From positions 1,408,724 to 1,472,723 of the forward strand of contig NC_018385.1 in NCBI RefSeq assembly GCF_000208865.1: 64,000 nucleotides of DNA. Direction: 5' to 3'. This DNA is from Neospora caninum Liverpool (lineage: Eukaryota; Apicomplexa; Conoidasida; Eucoccidiorida; Sarcocystidae). Every line of letters starts with the position of its first letter. The stretch's first letter is position 1. Of this stretch, positions 38,501 to 49,725 are shown piece after piece. The notes beneath the pieces are model-generated. The model searched no databases, had not been told where the DNA came from, and saw nothing but the letters and a program-made list of their open reading frames with translations. The translations under genes were made by a program, and so were the position numbers.

Positions 38501-41500
38501 GCTGAAACCCTAAAGCGGATCTCGGCCCATCAGGCAAAACTGCTCCACGAACAAGGCGCGCTGTCTCGCGGTCCCCTTGAAGCGCTTCCTGTTCTCGGAG
38601 CGCCGAGACGCTTGCCAACAATGTTCCGCGACTGTCTCCTACAGGCATGCCGTGGAGCCCTCCTGTTTCGGCAGCTTCTTTTTTCCTTTCCATTTTTCTT
38701 CTCGATTCCGTTTCTTCTCTCGTTTTCGTTTCTTCTCTCGCTTCCGTTTCTTCTCTCGTTTCCGTTGCTTCTCTCGTTTTCGTTTCCTTTCTCGATTCCG
38801 TTTCTTCTCTCGATTCCATTTTTTCTCTCGATTCCGTTTCTTGAGATGACGGGCTTTTCTCGCTTTCTCTGCCTTCTTCGCGGAAGTGGATGCCTAAATC
38901 TTTTGTGGTTTCTGGCTGCCGCGCCTCGCTGCTGTCTCTGTCTCTCGCGCTGCCTTCTGTCGGTCGCGTTCCTCTTCCTTTCAGAGGGTCCGAAGAGGCC
39001 TGTCGAGCCTCGGAGAACGACGCGCTGACGAAGAACTCGCTTTTTGCTTTTCCCAGCGCGAGGTGTCCTTGTCGCATTCCCTTTCCCCGTGCCCCGACTC
39101 GGCTGCCTTCGCGTCGTCGCGCCCTGAGGCAAATCCGCCCTCTCTGTCTCCAGATTCCTCCTTTGTTCTGTGGCATGGAGCGCAGCGCTTCTCGTCCATA
39201 AGACCATCTGTCTTTGCTCGCCGATATGCCGACTGTATAGACACGACGCCAGCGATACCTGCGAGCGAGGCTCTCAGGAGAAGGCGGGAGAGCGCCGGCA
39301 GGTTGACCTGTCACTTCTGAAGAGTGTGGAGAGGGCTGGGAAAGAGCCACAGGCAACGCATGGAGTGGAGCGCATGCCGACGAGAAGGGAGAAGAACGTG
39401 CGCCATCCTTCGAGGTTCTTTCTCTTTCTTCTCGCTCTTCAGCTTCGCGTCCACGATCCCTCTGGGGATTCTCGTCACACCGCCAACTTGTTTCTTCCAC
39501 AGGATCAACAAGTGGGCTTTTCTGGAGACAGCACGCCCAGCCGAAAGACGCGGCGGCTTCCCGGTCTCCTCCATCCTCTCCCTCTCCTTTTCCATATCTT
39601 TCTTCTCCCTTCCCCCTCTCTCCTTTCTCCCCTTTCTCTGCTTCCGTGGCTGTCCCCTTCGAATCCGTTTCCTCCTGTCTCCCCTTGCCTGTCCCATTTC
39701 GGCGTGTGTCTTTGCTTTCTTCTCCTTCGGTGACTTCACTCTCTCTGTCTCGGTCTTCTTCTCGGTCCTCCTTCGCCTCTTGTCTGGGGTGTACCGACAC
39801 CGTAGACTGTTTGTGGCTACACTCGTGCTCGTCACCGCCTCTTTCTCCTCCCGCCGAACGGGAGCCTTCTCCGCACGGCGAGAGCGGGAAGGATGCAGAA
39901 GATTTAACGAATTCTGACGCAGAAGGCGACTGGTCCTTCTCCGCGACATTGGGCGAGACAGCGCGCTTTTCGTTTCCTTCTGAAGGTGCGGAGACCAGGC
40001 TGAGTTGCCTGGCGGTGGCAAACGTCTCCGACTCGACCGCGCTAACGAATCGACAGAAAGCGAATGACTGCGACTCTGTACAGACACGCAAGGCCGGCGG
40101 GAGCCCCGGACGGAGACAGGCGTCGGGCGAAGACGGCAAACCGTGGAGAACGTCGCGGCGTCGCTCCACCCCCGCTTGGTTTTTGTTGAGGCCGAGCGCG
40201 TCATCTGCTCTTTTTTCCGGTCCAGAATGCCCGGGAACTGGCGTAGCAAGCTTCTCGTCTTTCGTGCTTTGTTTTTCATTCGAGACCTGCAGAGAAGGAG
40301 AAGTCGAGCCGAGAGGAAGACGAAGACTTGTTTCGGAAGGAGGAAGCATTTCCTCGTCTTCTGCGTCAGGTTCCTTCTCCCTTTCTCTGGACTCCGAGGT
40401 TGTCTTCCCTGAGCTTTCCGCGTTCTCCTCTTTCTCTTCTCCCTCGCTTTGAAGTGTCCTGGAGCTGTCTCCCTCTTCTCTCTGCTCTCCACGGGTTCGC
40501 CCTTTCCCGAGTTCTGCTTCCTCAGAGTTCGTCTCGCCTCGGTGTCCGGCCCTGGCGTCTCTCTTCGCGCTCCCGCCTCGTCCTGCGTCATCTCTCTCTC
40601 CCTTTTCTGTCGCGCGCTTCTTACTGGGGCTCTGCATCCGAGAGCGAGCGCGGCGCGCGTCGTACGCGGAGAGGCAGAGTCGAAGGTCGTGTTGAATCTG
40701 CGAAGCGTTGGGAACCTCGTCCCGGTTCTGAGGCCGAAGACAACTCAAAGCAGGTTTCTCTGCAGCTCCCAGAGGAGAGCTGCTCGGTTTTCCCCGAGGT
40801 GAAGAAAACGGAAAAAACAAAGGAATGCCCTCCACAGCCTTTTGCTCCTCTTTCTTCTCTCGCCCCAAAATCCCTTCCTGCTCGCGGGCATCTGTCTCCT
40901 TTCGGGGGTTTCTGTCTCCTGGGAAGAGTGTCCCCTCGGGGCCCGACCGCGCTCCGCCTCGTCTCTCTTGTTCGGTTCGAATCGTGGAGGAAGCGCTAGA
41001 CTTCCCGGGAAGCGCCGAGGCGGCCTGAGGGGAAGAAAAGAGCGAAGATGAACCGCCTGTGGCCGCTTGAGTCACCAGATCGACTTCCTGTTCGAGTGCT
41101 CTGGAATCTCGAGCCTCTCGCCCTTCGTCCTCTCCGGTTCTTCCGCCTTCGTCACCCTCCGTCTTCGCCTGCAAAGGGTCGGCAGCCTCCGAAGCCTCTG
41201 TCGTTTTGTTCGCCTCTCGGCTCTTCCAGGGAGAGCTTCCCAGCTTCCCTGCAAGAGACGGGGAAGACGAGAAGGCGAACTTTGTCGGCCGAGCTGGACT
41301 CGCAGGCCGGTCACCGGCTGGGCCTGCAGAGACACTCCAGAGGTGCGGCGGCGCTTGTCTTTTCTCGGTTTTTCCTCTGAGGCCGCCAGGAGGGGGGAGG
41401 ACTGTGGGCGCTGGAACGAGTTGGTCTTCTCGCGAAGGCCTTCTTCGTTTATCCATCTCTCCACGGTTGCTTTTGCCGAGTGGCCACGTCACGTCTTCCT

Positions 41501-42785
41501 CGCTTTTCGGCACTTCGGCTTCGTTTCGTTCCGCTTCATTGGCAAAGCCGAGAAAAGGCGAGGGCAGCACCTCGTCGCCGTTCACCCGCGAGTTGTGCGC
41601 GTTTTGAAGCTTCTCCCACAACGCCACGACCAAGTCTACGAGAGAGTGGGGCAGAAAGCGAGGGAAAGAACGATGGAGAGGGAAAGAACGATGGAGAGGG
41701 AAAAAACGATGGAGAGGGACAGAGAGGAGCAGGAGACACGTCGCAAAACATGCAGAAAGGGACAGGCTTAGTCCCGCATCATCTGCCGCTCTCGCGTTTC
41801 TTTTCCTTTCGAGAGTCAACTTGTCTCTATCTACCGTTGGGTGTGCGCTCGATGCTGTAGAAAAGGCCTCTTTCGTGCGTTGGGGGGAGCGTGTACGTGT
41901 GTGTTTTTCTGCGTGCGAGGGAAAGGCAAGCCTTCGCACTTCCCAGGCATAGAAACCAAACGCTCGTCGGCCGAGACCGTCTCTCTCCCGCTTTAACTGG
42001 GGTTGCTTGCTAGTTTCGAATACTTGGCGTTAAGGAGCAGAATCCGTGCCTTCTCTCTAGAACCCACGGGAGAATATCCGCTGTCGCGTGCCTCCCCACA
42101 CTTTTCCTCTGTGACTGGAGTGAACAGGGGGGTTTCTGCATCCCAGAGCTACTGGGTCTCCGGGCAGTGTCTCCTTCTTCACGTGGCGTGAGCACAGAGG
42201 TGACGGCCCTCTCCTTAGCTTAAGTTTATAAACTTCTCTACAAATCTCAGACCGTCTGCGCTCCGTAGTCTGCCTTCTTAATCGCCTGTTCTCCCTTTCT
42301 TTCGTCTCCGCCCTCGCGGCCGTTTCGCATGTCCGCCGGTTCCTCTTGCTGCACAGTTTCCGGAGTTTTCCTCTCGAAAAATCCTCAGACGCGAACGGTC
42401 AAGGGTGTATCGGCTTTCCATCGTCGTTTTGCGTTGTTTTTGTACCGCGTTCCCCTCGCTTTTTCCGAAAAAGGTGGCTCTCTGTGTCTCATTTTGCGGT
42501 TCTCTGCCCAGCGGTGGTCCTGTCTTTCCTAGTCTCAACTTCTTCTCTCGCTTCCTTCTCACTTTCTAGACTCTGGCGATCGCAACTCTGCAGGCACTCG
42601 TCGAAGGAGGCTTCGGAAACCACCAGGGCTCTCCTGTCTCTCCGAGGAAGACTCAATCTCCCCTCTTCAGAACTTTCATCCTGCACTGTCTCTTCTGACT
42701 CCCGTTCCGCTGATTCTCTTCTTCCTTCGATGCTCTCTTCCCTCAGACAGCACGTAGCCGTCTCCAAGAGGGACAGTTCACACTG
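29545..42785 (-). CDS. Giant low-complexity hypothetical protein, about 3,500 aa, at least 8 exons, 5' end unresolved
   Basis: I do not recognise a family. A GT-AG model that stays in phase throughout is 42785-42563, 41635-37021, 36727-36453, 35789-35445, 35388-34077, 33840-32632, 32527-31192 and 30696-29545 (3,488 codons plus stop, without the first exon). Strong junctions include GAGAG|GTGCGT to CTTCTCGTCGCAG at 34077/33840, GAACG|GTAAGG at 32632 and AAA|GTACGT at 31192. The 37021/36727 junction and the 56-nt intron at 35444-35389 are weak. Content is Arg/Glu/Ser-rich and mostly disordered. Helical stretches include NLVVALWEKLQNAHNSR, DKAWETRIRSELKQLHRIE, EVKKITERMWGDTLAYMERR (coiled-coil-like) and a poly-Ser block near 32000. 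One or more upstream exons with the ATG lie beyond 42785. Splitting into two genes is possible, but only about 260 bp would separate them. Confidence 0.6.
38695..38845. repeat. Degenerate 15-18 bp repeat encoding TESREE-type hexapeptides
   Basis: On the plus strand this reads as repeated TTTCTTCTCTCG units. On the coding minus strand it gives a run of ETESREE, ETKTREE and ETEAREE, a highly charged helical repeat inside the largest exon of the giant gene. Confidence 0.8.
41645..41722. repeat. 18-bp tandem repeat in an intron of the giant gene
   Basis: Three to four copies of GAGGGAAAGAACGATGGA lie just upstream (transcript sense) of the acceptor at 41637-41636. Read on the minus strand the unit is pyrimidine-rich, so it forms the polypyrimidine tract of that acceptor. 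Confidence 0.8.
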
Positions 42786-45700
42786 CTGTAGCAGAGAGAG
42801 AGAACCAGATCGAAAAGAAGAGAAGCAGAGAATAATGGAGAGAGAGAAGAACGCAGAGAGAGCGAGACCGAGAGCGAAACGCAGAGACCGAAAAAAGAGG
42901 GCAACCCAGAGAGCTCCAGATCAGAGAACGAAAGGGAGGGTGCCAGAGAGCGGGGAGAGCGACAGGCAGAGACACACAGAGAAATAATTGGAGAGGGGTA
43001 TCGGAAACAGGAGAACTGGGAAAAGATACTAGTCAGTTTTGACCAGAAGGAAAAACGCGTTACAGCACGCAGTTCTCTCGTACTCTTTGTTGTTCTTCCA
43101 TCTTGTATGTTCTTGGTTCCTTTCTCCTTCTCTTTCCTTCTCCCTTTCTTGCTCATCTGCCGTTCTTCCTATGCTCTCTTGCTTCCTCTCAACCCACAGG
43201 CGGACATTCTCTGTCTCCTTCTCGGCTCGTGGCGGCTTGTTCTCCCTCGCAGCCTGCTGTCCGTCCTCGTGCTTTCTTCTCTCCTTTCCACACAGAGAGC
43301 CTCCAGAGGAGAGGAGTGAGACGAAGACAGGGAGGCAGCGGGTCCACAGAGCCAGAAACGGAGAGGCAGTCGATTGAGGAGTGCAGTGACGAGAGAAGTG
43401 AACACTAGATGCACCTCCTTAGTCTTGTTTCTTTGTTGGGCTCTCTTCTCTTCGGTCTGTTCCTTTCTTTCTTCTCCAGTGTACAGTTTCCTCCTATTCT
43501 TCCCCGTCCTGCCCATGGCCCTTCTTTCAGCAGGGTGTCTCGCCGTTCGCTTCCTCTCTCAGCGTTTTTTGACCAGTCGACCTTCAAGTGCAAAGTCGGA
43601 CAGGAGCGAAGCCGGCGTTTCGGAGCCGGAAAGACAGAGCGACGCCTCCCGACGGACGAAAACTGAGCAGGTATTTCCCCACGGGCAGAAACCTGGTAAC
43701 TACAAAGTATCTGGAGAAGACAGCTCCTTTGAAAATACCCAGTCATACGGGGCTGAAACCAGCCCCCAAAGATATACCTTCTGCGAGTCACCCTCGTTGG
43801 CACTGGGCGTCTTCGCACCGACAAGCTCTGTACGGGGTGTACGTACACCAGAACAAACCACGGCAAGTTACTGGTCGCCGCCGTTCTTGGCGCGAATTTC
43901 GACGGGCGCCGAGAGACGTCAGAGCTTCTCGGACCAGGACAGAGAAGCGAGATAGACAGTGTGTGTGTCTTCTACCTGAATGGCTCTGAAAACGGATCAG
44001 GCTGAACGGCGTATTGTGAGCGCCACAAGAGACTGCGGCGTCGGGACGCCGCGGATGGAGCCGGAGGTGTATGTACACCGCAAACAGCGTGAGGAGGATG
44101 CCCAACAGCGTGAGGAGGATGCCCACCGTGATTTTTGGGTGACTATAAAAGCGTTGAAAATCGAGAAATGCGCATGCGCGCGAGTAGCCGACTGCGTTGC
44201 GATAGAGTTGTCTTGCAAAGTGAGAGGAAGCTAAGTTGCTGCCGCCGTTTGCAGAGGACAACGCGAACGACTTCACAGGACGCGTTGAAGCGGAGGTATC
44301 CACAGGGAGGTAAATCCGCATTTTGGAGTCTAAGCAGGGAATCAAGCCGTTTTACGTCCCGCCAAGAGAAGCGCATGCATGCGAGAGACGCTTCTATGTG
44401 CTTCTGACAGCAATCGCGCATTTGCGCACTTCGGTCCCAGCGGAGCCCCCCCCCCCTTACTCTCACTTCTCGGCAGCGGCTGGGTGCGCGGGCCGTTGCG
44501 AGAGGAAACGGAAAAGCGCCGGATTTCCAAAGCGAGAACACACAGCGAAGGAAGCGCGACTTTTCTTGCCGAAGACTACGTTCTTTCCTGCTTTTCACCT
44601 TTGCTGTTGAACACAAAGAGGAAGCCGGTCTCTGCGACAGCGGTCTCGCGGATTTTCCCCGCGCTGGAAAAGATACCCTCCACCGAAGTTGTGTACATTT
44701 CACTCGTACACGCAACCGCATTTTTATGCAGAGATATTCATGTCCAGATAAACACATCCATATGTAACGCCAAACATACCTCTCTATAGAGACTGAAAGA
44801 TAATACATACTGGAACACTTACATAAACCCGTGCATACATATATACACGCATCTGTATACCAGCATGCATACCTCCTTATATAGTTGTAAACAGTAATCT
44901 CCTTGTATATGTCTTCAGAACTTTGTAAAAAACGTGTGTTTTTGAGTCGAGCGAAGCGAGTCGCATGGGGACTGGCTGTTGAGTCAAGTCCTGGGAGAGC
45001 TGCCGCTTGGTCTTCAATTGGAAACTTGCGTTCTCTTCATGTGGGCGGACGCCCCTATCTTTTTCGAACTCCAGACACTCACATAAAACTGTATCAAATA
45101 AAACACATTGTATACTTTCACATATTTACATACATCTGGTCACATGTTTACATCTCTATGCGTATATATATATATAAAACACTACGGACAGGAGGGAATC
45201 TGTGGGTATTCGTGTATGATGTTTCCACCAGCGTGCTGATACACTTATAATTCTACATCCACCTCGGCGTTCCCGCAATAGACGCCTGGTGCGCACTGTG
45301 TGGGCACAGGCAACTTCCTGTGCTGAATGCTCTGTTATTCGTGTTGCTTCTGTGCTGGAAAGCACCTCTTTCGAAAGACCAGATCTTCTGGCGACCTCAG
45401 TCATGTACGTACAGCCGACCAGTTTCCTAAATAGCATCGCGAACGTCCAAGGAGAATGTGAAGCGCGCGAAAACACTTTCTTTGCCTACTCGGGGCTGGT
45501 CCTTCAGAAGGGTACGCCTCATGCCCCGAGGTAAACATCTTCACTTTAAGCACAGGGCTGGCGAGACGACCTAGACAGGCATTTTCCTAATTGCAACCCT
45601 ATCCGTTTAAATACACATGCTTAAATTTGCATCTAAACATGTAGTTGCAGTTGCACACTCCGTTGTGCACAGGGTGTTTTTCCACGAAAGCGTTGCGACC

Positions 45701-46064
45701 AAAGCGCACCCACAGAGAGAAGTAACAATTTTGAGAGAAAACGAATCAGTGATGACCCACTCTCCGCTTCGACTCTCCCATGGAAGCCTCTCGGCAGCAC
45801 ACATGCCCCGAAATGCTCCCCTTCGCCCAACCCCGCTGTGTGAGGTTCCGAGAGACAGTCCGGTGAAGAGCGACAGGTCGAGTTCTCGAGCCTCCTCTTC
45901 CTCCCCCGCCTCCTCGCTTGGTTTTCGGCTTTCACCAGAGCTCTCACCCTGAAGAGAGCACGGCCGCGAAGCGGGAAAAGAACCACAAACCAAACGCGAC
46001 GGTGGCCATCGCCTTCCTCCGAGCAGTCCAGCGGGTGTATGCATGCCTGTTGAGTCTGTTTCCT
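42786..46064. other. Region between eIF3g 3' end and the giant gene, including its unresolved 5' end
   Basis: About 3.3 kb. The first exon(s) and promoter of the giant minus-strand gene must be here, but I could not place the ATG. A minus-strand donor AGAAG|GTATAT at 43778/43777 is in the right phase to join 42785, yet its open frame has no ATG. A plus-strand frame at 43514-43955 is also open. Two palindromic GGTGTAYGTACACC motifs lie at 43836 and 44066, and a direct repeat CAGCGTGAGGAGGATGCCCA at 44085-44130. A C-run is at 44446-44456. Confidence 0.55.
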
Positions 46065-49000
46065 CTATCGATCCCTGTTCGAAGGCTTGGCCCACTCGAC
46101 CTGCGGAACCAAGCGAGAAGAGCAAACATGAAACACGAAAAGCGACGTTCACACAACTCTCGGAAATACGCCGATTTACATCTGGCATCAGTTACATACA
46201 GCTATATGCATAGACAGAAGTGGATAGAAACAAATGAAAACATTTCATACCCACATGCACACTGTATGCAACACAATCACATCCGATACCAACAACGACT
46301 TCTGCATAAATATACGTCTACATATATATATATATATATACATACCACGGACTGGGCACGAAACAGGCATGTTCCATGCAAATCTACCGCCCTGCATGCA
46401 CATTCTGCGTATCTCAGCGGGGACCAACAGGGTGCATTGTGAAGCGTTGTGCCTGGTCAGTCGATTGCGACGTGTCCCAAAAAGAATACAGAAGCGTAAG
46501 AGACACAGCGGTTTCGGGGAACACTCGAATGCCAGAAAACCTGGGCACTTACGTTGAGGAGCAAGTTGTCGTAGCCGTGACGATTGAGCTGTCGAATTGC
46601 ACGCACGGCGTCTTCTCTTCGTTGGTAAGTGATGAAGGCGAACCCCTTGCTGCACTTCTTCTCCCTGAAAAGAACACAGAGCAATTAACTTGGGTCCAGT
46701 GTAGATACTCCGCGATTTGCTCGCAATCAAGACTACGCAACAAGCAGTGAGGCCTCAGTGCACCAGAAAAACGCCAACCTGAGCGTCTCGTCTCCTTTCC
46801 GACAACCTCCACCGACTAGAAAAACATACTCCTACAACATATATATCTCCCCACAGCTGTCCCTCCACATAGGATCTCTCTCTCTCTCTCTATATGTATA
46901 TATATATATATATACATACATACATTGGTAAGTACATGCATGCAAAGGCTCCTCGTCCACACACACTGCGCGTGTTTTTCTGCCAACCTGTGTCGGCCCC
47001 CGCAAGCGCGCGGCAACAAAAAAGTCGCTGCATGCACGTACTTGTGTTTGGCGAGGTAGATGCGATCGATCTTCCCGATTTTCCCGAACAACTCCGTCAG
47101 ATCCTCGTCCTTCACATCTTCGCTCAAGTTCGTAACGCGGATTGTGCACTCTTCGCGGCGGCGGTTTTCCACATCCTTGAGAGTCTCGCCGTCTCTCCTC
47201 GCGCGCGGGATGTACCTGGAAGGCGAAACACGAGAGCATACGCAGTCAGCCCACACCTGAACAAAGGGAAGCGAGGAAGTCGAGAGCAAAAATGTTCGCG
47301 GCAGTTTTTGCCACTCGGAGAAAGCGACGGCAAAATAGACTCAGAAACCTACTTGCCAGCGCCGCCTGAGCGCAACCCCGTTTCCTCATCGCCGTCGCCG
47401 CCAGCAGCACCCTGCATGCAAAACGCAAACAATGCAGATATATACATACACACATATATATACATACATATACATAAATGTAAATACATCCATACATACC
47501 TTACATACCTACGTACATGTAAATACATGACGCAAGCATGTGGTCATGTCTCCCTCTGAAAGCGTTGGGTTTCAAAACCCTACGACGTTTCGGTCTCCTC
47601 TTCTCGTTTCCCCCCGTCTCTGGCTGGAGCGCAAAGAGACACGTCTTTGGAAGAGATTCTCACCCCGTCGTCGTCTTCTCTGAGGGCTCGGAATTTCTGG
47701 CGCAAGTCGCGCGACGTTTTGGAAGGATTCAAGTCCTGCGCAAAACCAAAACAAAAAGAGAAAAGGATGGAGGCGCGCGCACGGAGAGCCACTGAACACA
47801 TCAGCAGACCGCGCTCCCCGCAGGCGCGTGCGAACACGTACACACACACACACGTGCATCTGCAGATGTATCTTTCTGTGTGTATATCTACGGCGATATA
47901 TGCCTAATGCCAACATGCCGATGCCTTCAAATGGCTGCATGAACACGAAGAACGACGTACGGAATCTACACTCTTTATCTATCTGTTTATCTCTCTGCAT
48001 CAACAGAAACTGGTAAACCGTCGGGTATGTGGCGAGAATCGACGCTGTAAGACGGAGGGCTTACTCCCATGTAGAAATCGTCGTCTTCTTCTTCCTCTTT
48101 GAACTTGCGTTGCTTGCTGCTGCGCGGGACTTCGATGACGATTTCTTCGTGAGATCTGAGGAAAAACAAAACACACGCTTCTGCCTGTGAGCGAGCTATA
48201 AATACTCTCAATAAAGAATCCCAAGATAGCACCAACAAAGACATACGTATTCTTACCGGTGGATTAGTTAGGATTCTATTAGATTTACATGTACACACAA
48301 CATTCTATGATTCTGTGTACCCCTCGCCCTGTACCCTTGGCCTGGGAATTGCTTCTCTGTTCGCTTCTCGCGTTCCTTACCGAACGGTCGTCGCCCGCAG
48401 GGATGGATCCCCGTCCTCCGCATCGAGACCGAAAGGGACAATGTTCTTCCTCGCGTACACCTCCTTGTTAATGCGCTGGCATTTTCGGATAACTTTAATC
48501 CTCTTGGTGACCTGCACAGAACGCGCATGCACACAGCGCACTTGCCTTCTCACCTTCGCACACTTCTTCTCTGTCTCTCTGGTCCTCTCTTTCTCTTCTG
48601 CGCCTTCTCCCTCCGTTCTTCTGCCTTCGTCTGCATCCTTTGTTCTCACCTTGAGGGTTTCGCCTCGCAGCGTTTGCGTGTACGTCGTCACGGTCTTGAT
48701 GCCTTCTTCGTCGGGCTTTGTCTCGAACCCGGTGGCTGTGTTCACCAGGTCGCCGAGCTCGTAGTCATCGTCGAGCTCAAAATCTGCCCATTTGCGTTCT
48801 GCGAAAATGCACATTTGGCGAGCATGTTCCCTTGATAAGAGGTGGGCTGAAAAGTCGACACGCGGGAGCACCTAAAAGGCTCTACACGAGCGTGTGTGCA
48901 CATGTGTAGACAGGGGGTGAACATGCGCCGGGGGGGGGGGGGGGGGCCAACCCCAACCAGGGAAAAGGACCCGAAAAGGAACAAAAAAAAAATTCTGTAC

Positions 49001-49725
49001 CCCGAAAAGGACCCCGGGGGAAACACGGAAACAGCACAAAGCGCCCCAGCGACGCGTGGCCCCAGAGGAAACCCAAAAATGAAAGTGCATTCTGCAACCG
49101 ACCGACAAGTGACTTCGACCCAGCGACAAAGCGACGTGCCTCCAAAGGGGAAACCTGAATCCAGGTGTGACAAGACCGGTCAAAAAAAAAAGCCCCTTAA
49201 AAAAGGCCAAAAACTCCAAAAAACCCCCGGAAAACAAAAACACTGGAAATAAAAATTTGTAAAAAAAAAAAGGGGCAAAAAAAGGGGTGAAACAGGAAAA
49301 GGGAATTCTCGAAAGAAAAAAAGAAAAGGAAGAGGAAAGAGACCCGTGGAGCCCCCGGGAAAAGCTCCACAAAGAGCGCAAACTCAAGGCAACCTCCGGG
49401 ACAACGTAGCAGCGCAGGCAAGAGAGTGCCTCAGAGATTCCAGGGAAAAGGCAGAAAGAGGGAGGAGCGACAGAAAGGAAGAGAGATAAGGAGAAAGTCC
49501 CTCTGTGTCACTAAGCTGCGTGTTCGTTTCTGTGTGTTGCGCTTCAAAAACAGAGGCCCCCCCTAGTCTTCTCTCTTCCTCCCGCCGCGCGTTTTGTTCC
49601 GCAAATCAACCGCCCTGAAAAGAGCTCAGAAGGGAGCACACAGCCGCAAGGGAATGTGAGGTGTATATGCGGGCAAGAAACCCTCGCCAAAAGGGAAGAC
49701 CCCGCGGAAACGAACCTGCCGCCAT
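46065..49725 (-). CDS. EIF3G: Eukaryotic translation initiation factor 3 subunit G (eIF3g/TIF35), 9 exons
   Basis: RNA-binding eIF3 subunit that helps 43S scanning. Exons on the minus strand are 49725-49716, 48798-48650, 48511-48381, 48155-48065, 47735-47664, 47411-47353, 47215-47042, 46664-46553 and 46100-46065. All are in phase and give 277 aa (human 320). The N-terminal eIF3g domain has GIKTVTTYTQTLRGETLKV and KRIKVIRKCQRINKEVYARK. The C-terminal RRM shows RNP2 IRVTNL at residues 196-201 and RNP1 KGFAFITY at 235-242, ending NVEWAKPSNRDR as in the family. The first exon codes only ATG GCG GCA G and sits in CCAAAATGG, a strong start context; its donor is GTTCGT. No CCHC zinc knuckle is found between the N-terminal domain and the RRM, where the human protein has one. 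The neighbouring upstream gene ROM5 is divergent. Confidence 0.92.
46321..46342. repeat. (TA)n microsatellite in eIF3g intron 8
   Basis: TATATA repeat between eIF3g exons 8 and 9. Others in the same gene are a (CT)n/(TA)n tract at about 46880-46915 in intron 7 and TACATA repeats at about 47436-47500 just upstream of exon 6. Confidence 0.85.
48920..49330. other. Homopolymer-dense segment in eIF3g intron 1
   Basis: Starts with a run of about 17 G and continues as an unusual series of A, C and G runs (for example runs of 9-11 A next to GGGG). It lies inside the 900-base first intron of eIF3g and codes for nothing I can support. The texture differs from every other part of the window and may be a sequencing or assembly artefact. 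Confidence 0.6.

Noticed and set aside
37500..41380. Plus-strand open frames of 100-270 codons opposite the giant gene
   Set aside because: They are shadows of the much longer minus-strand frame, which has in-phase splice partners on both sides.
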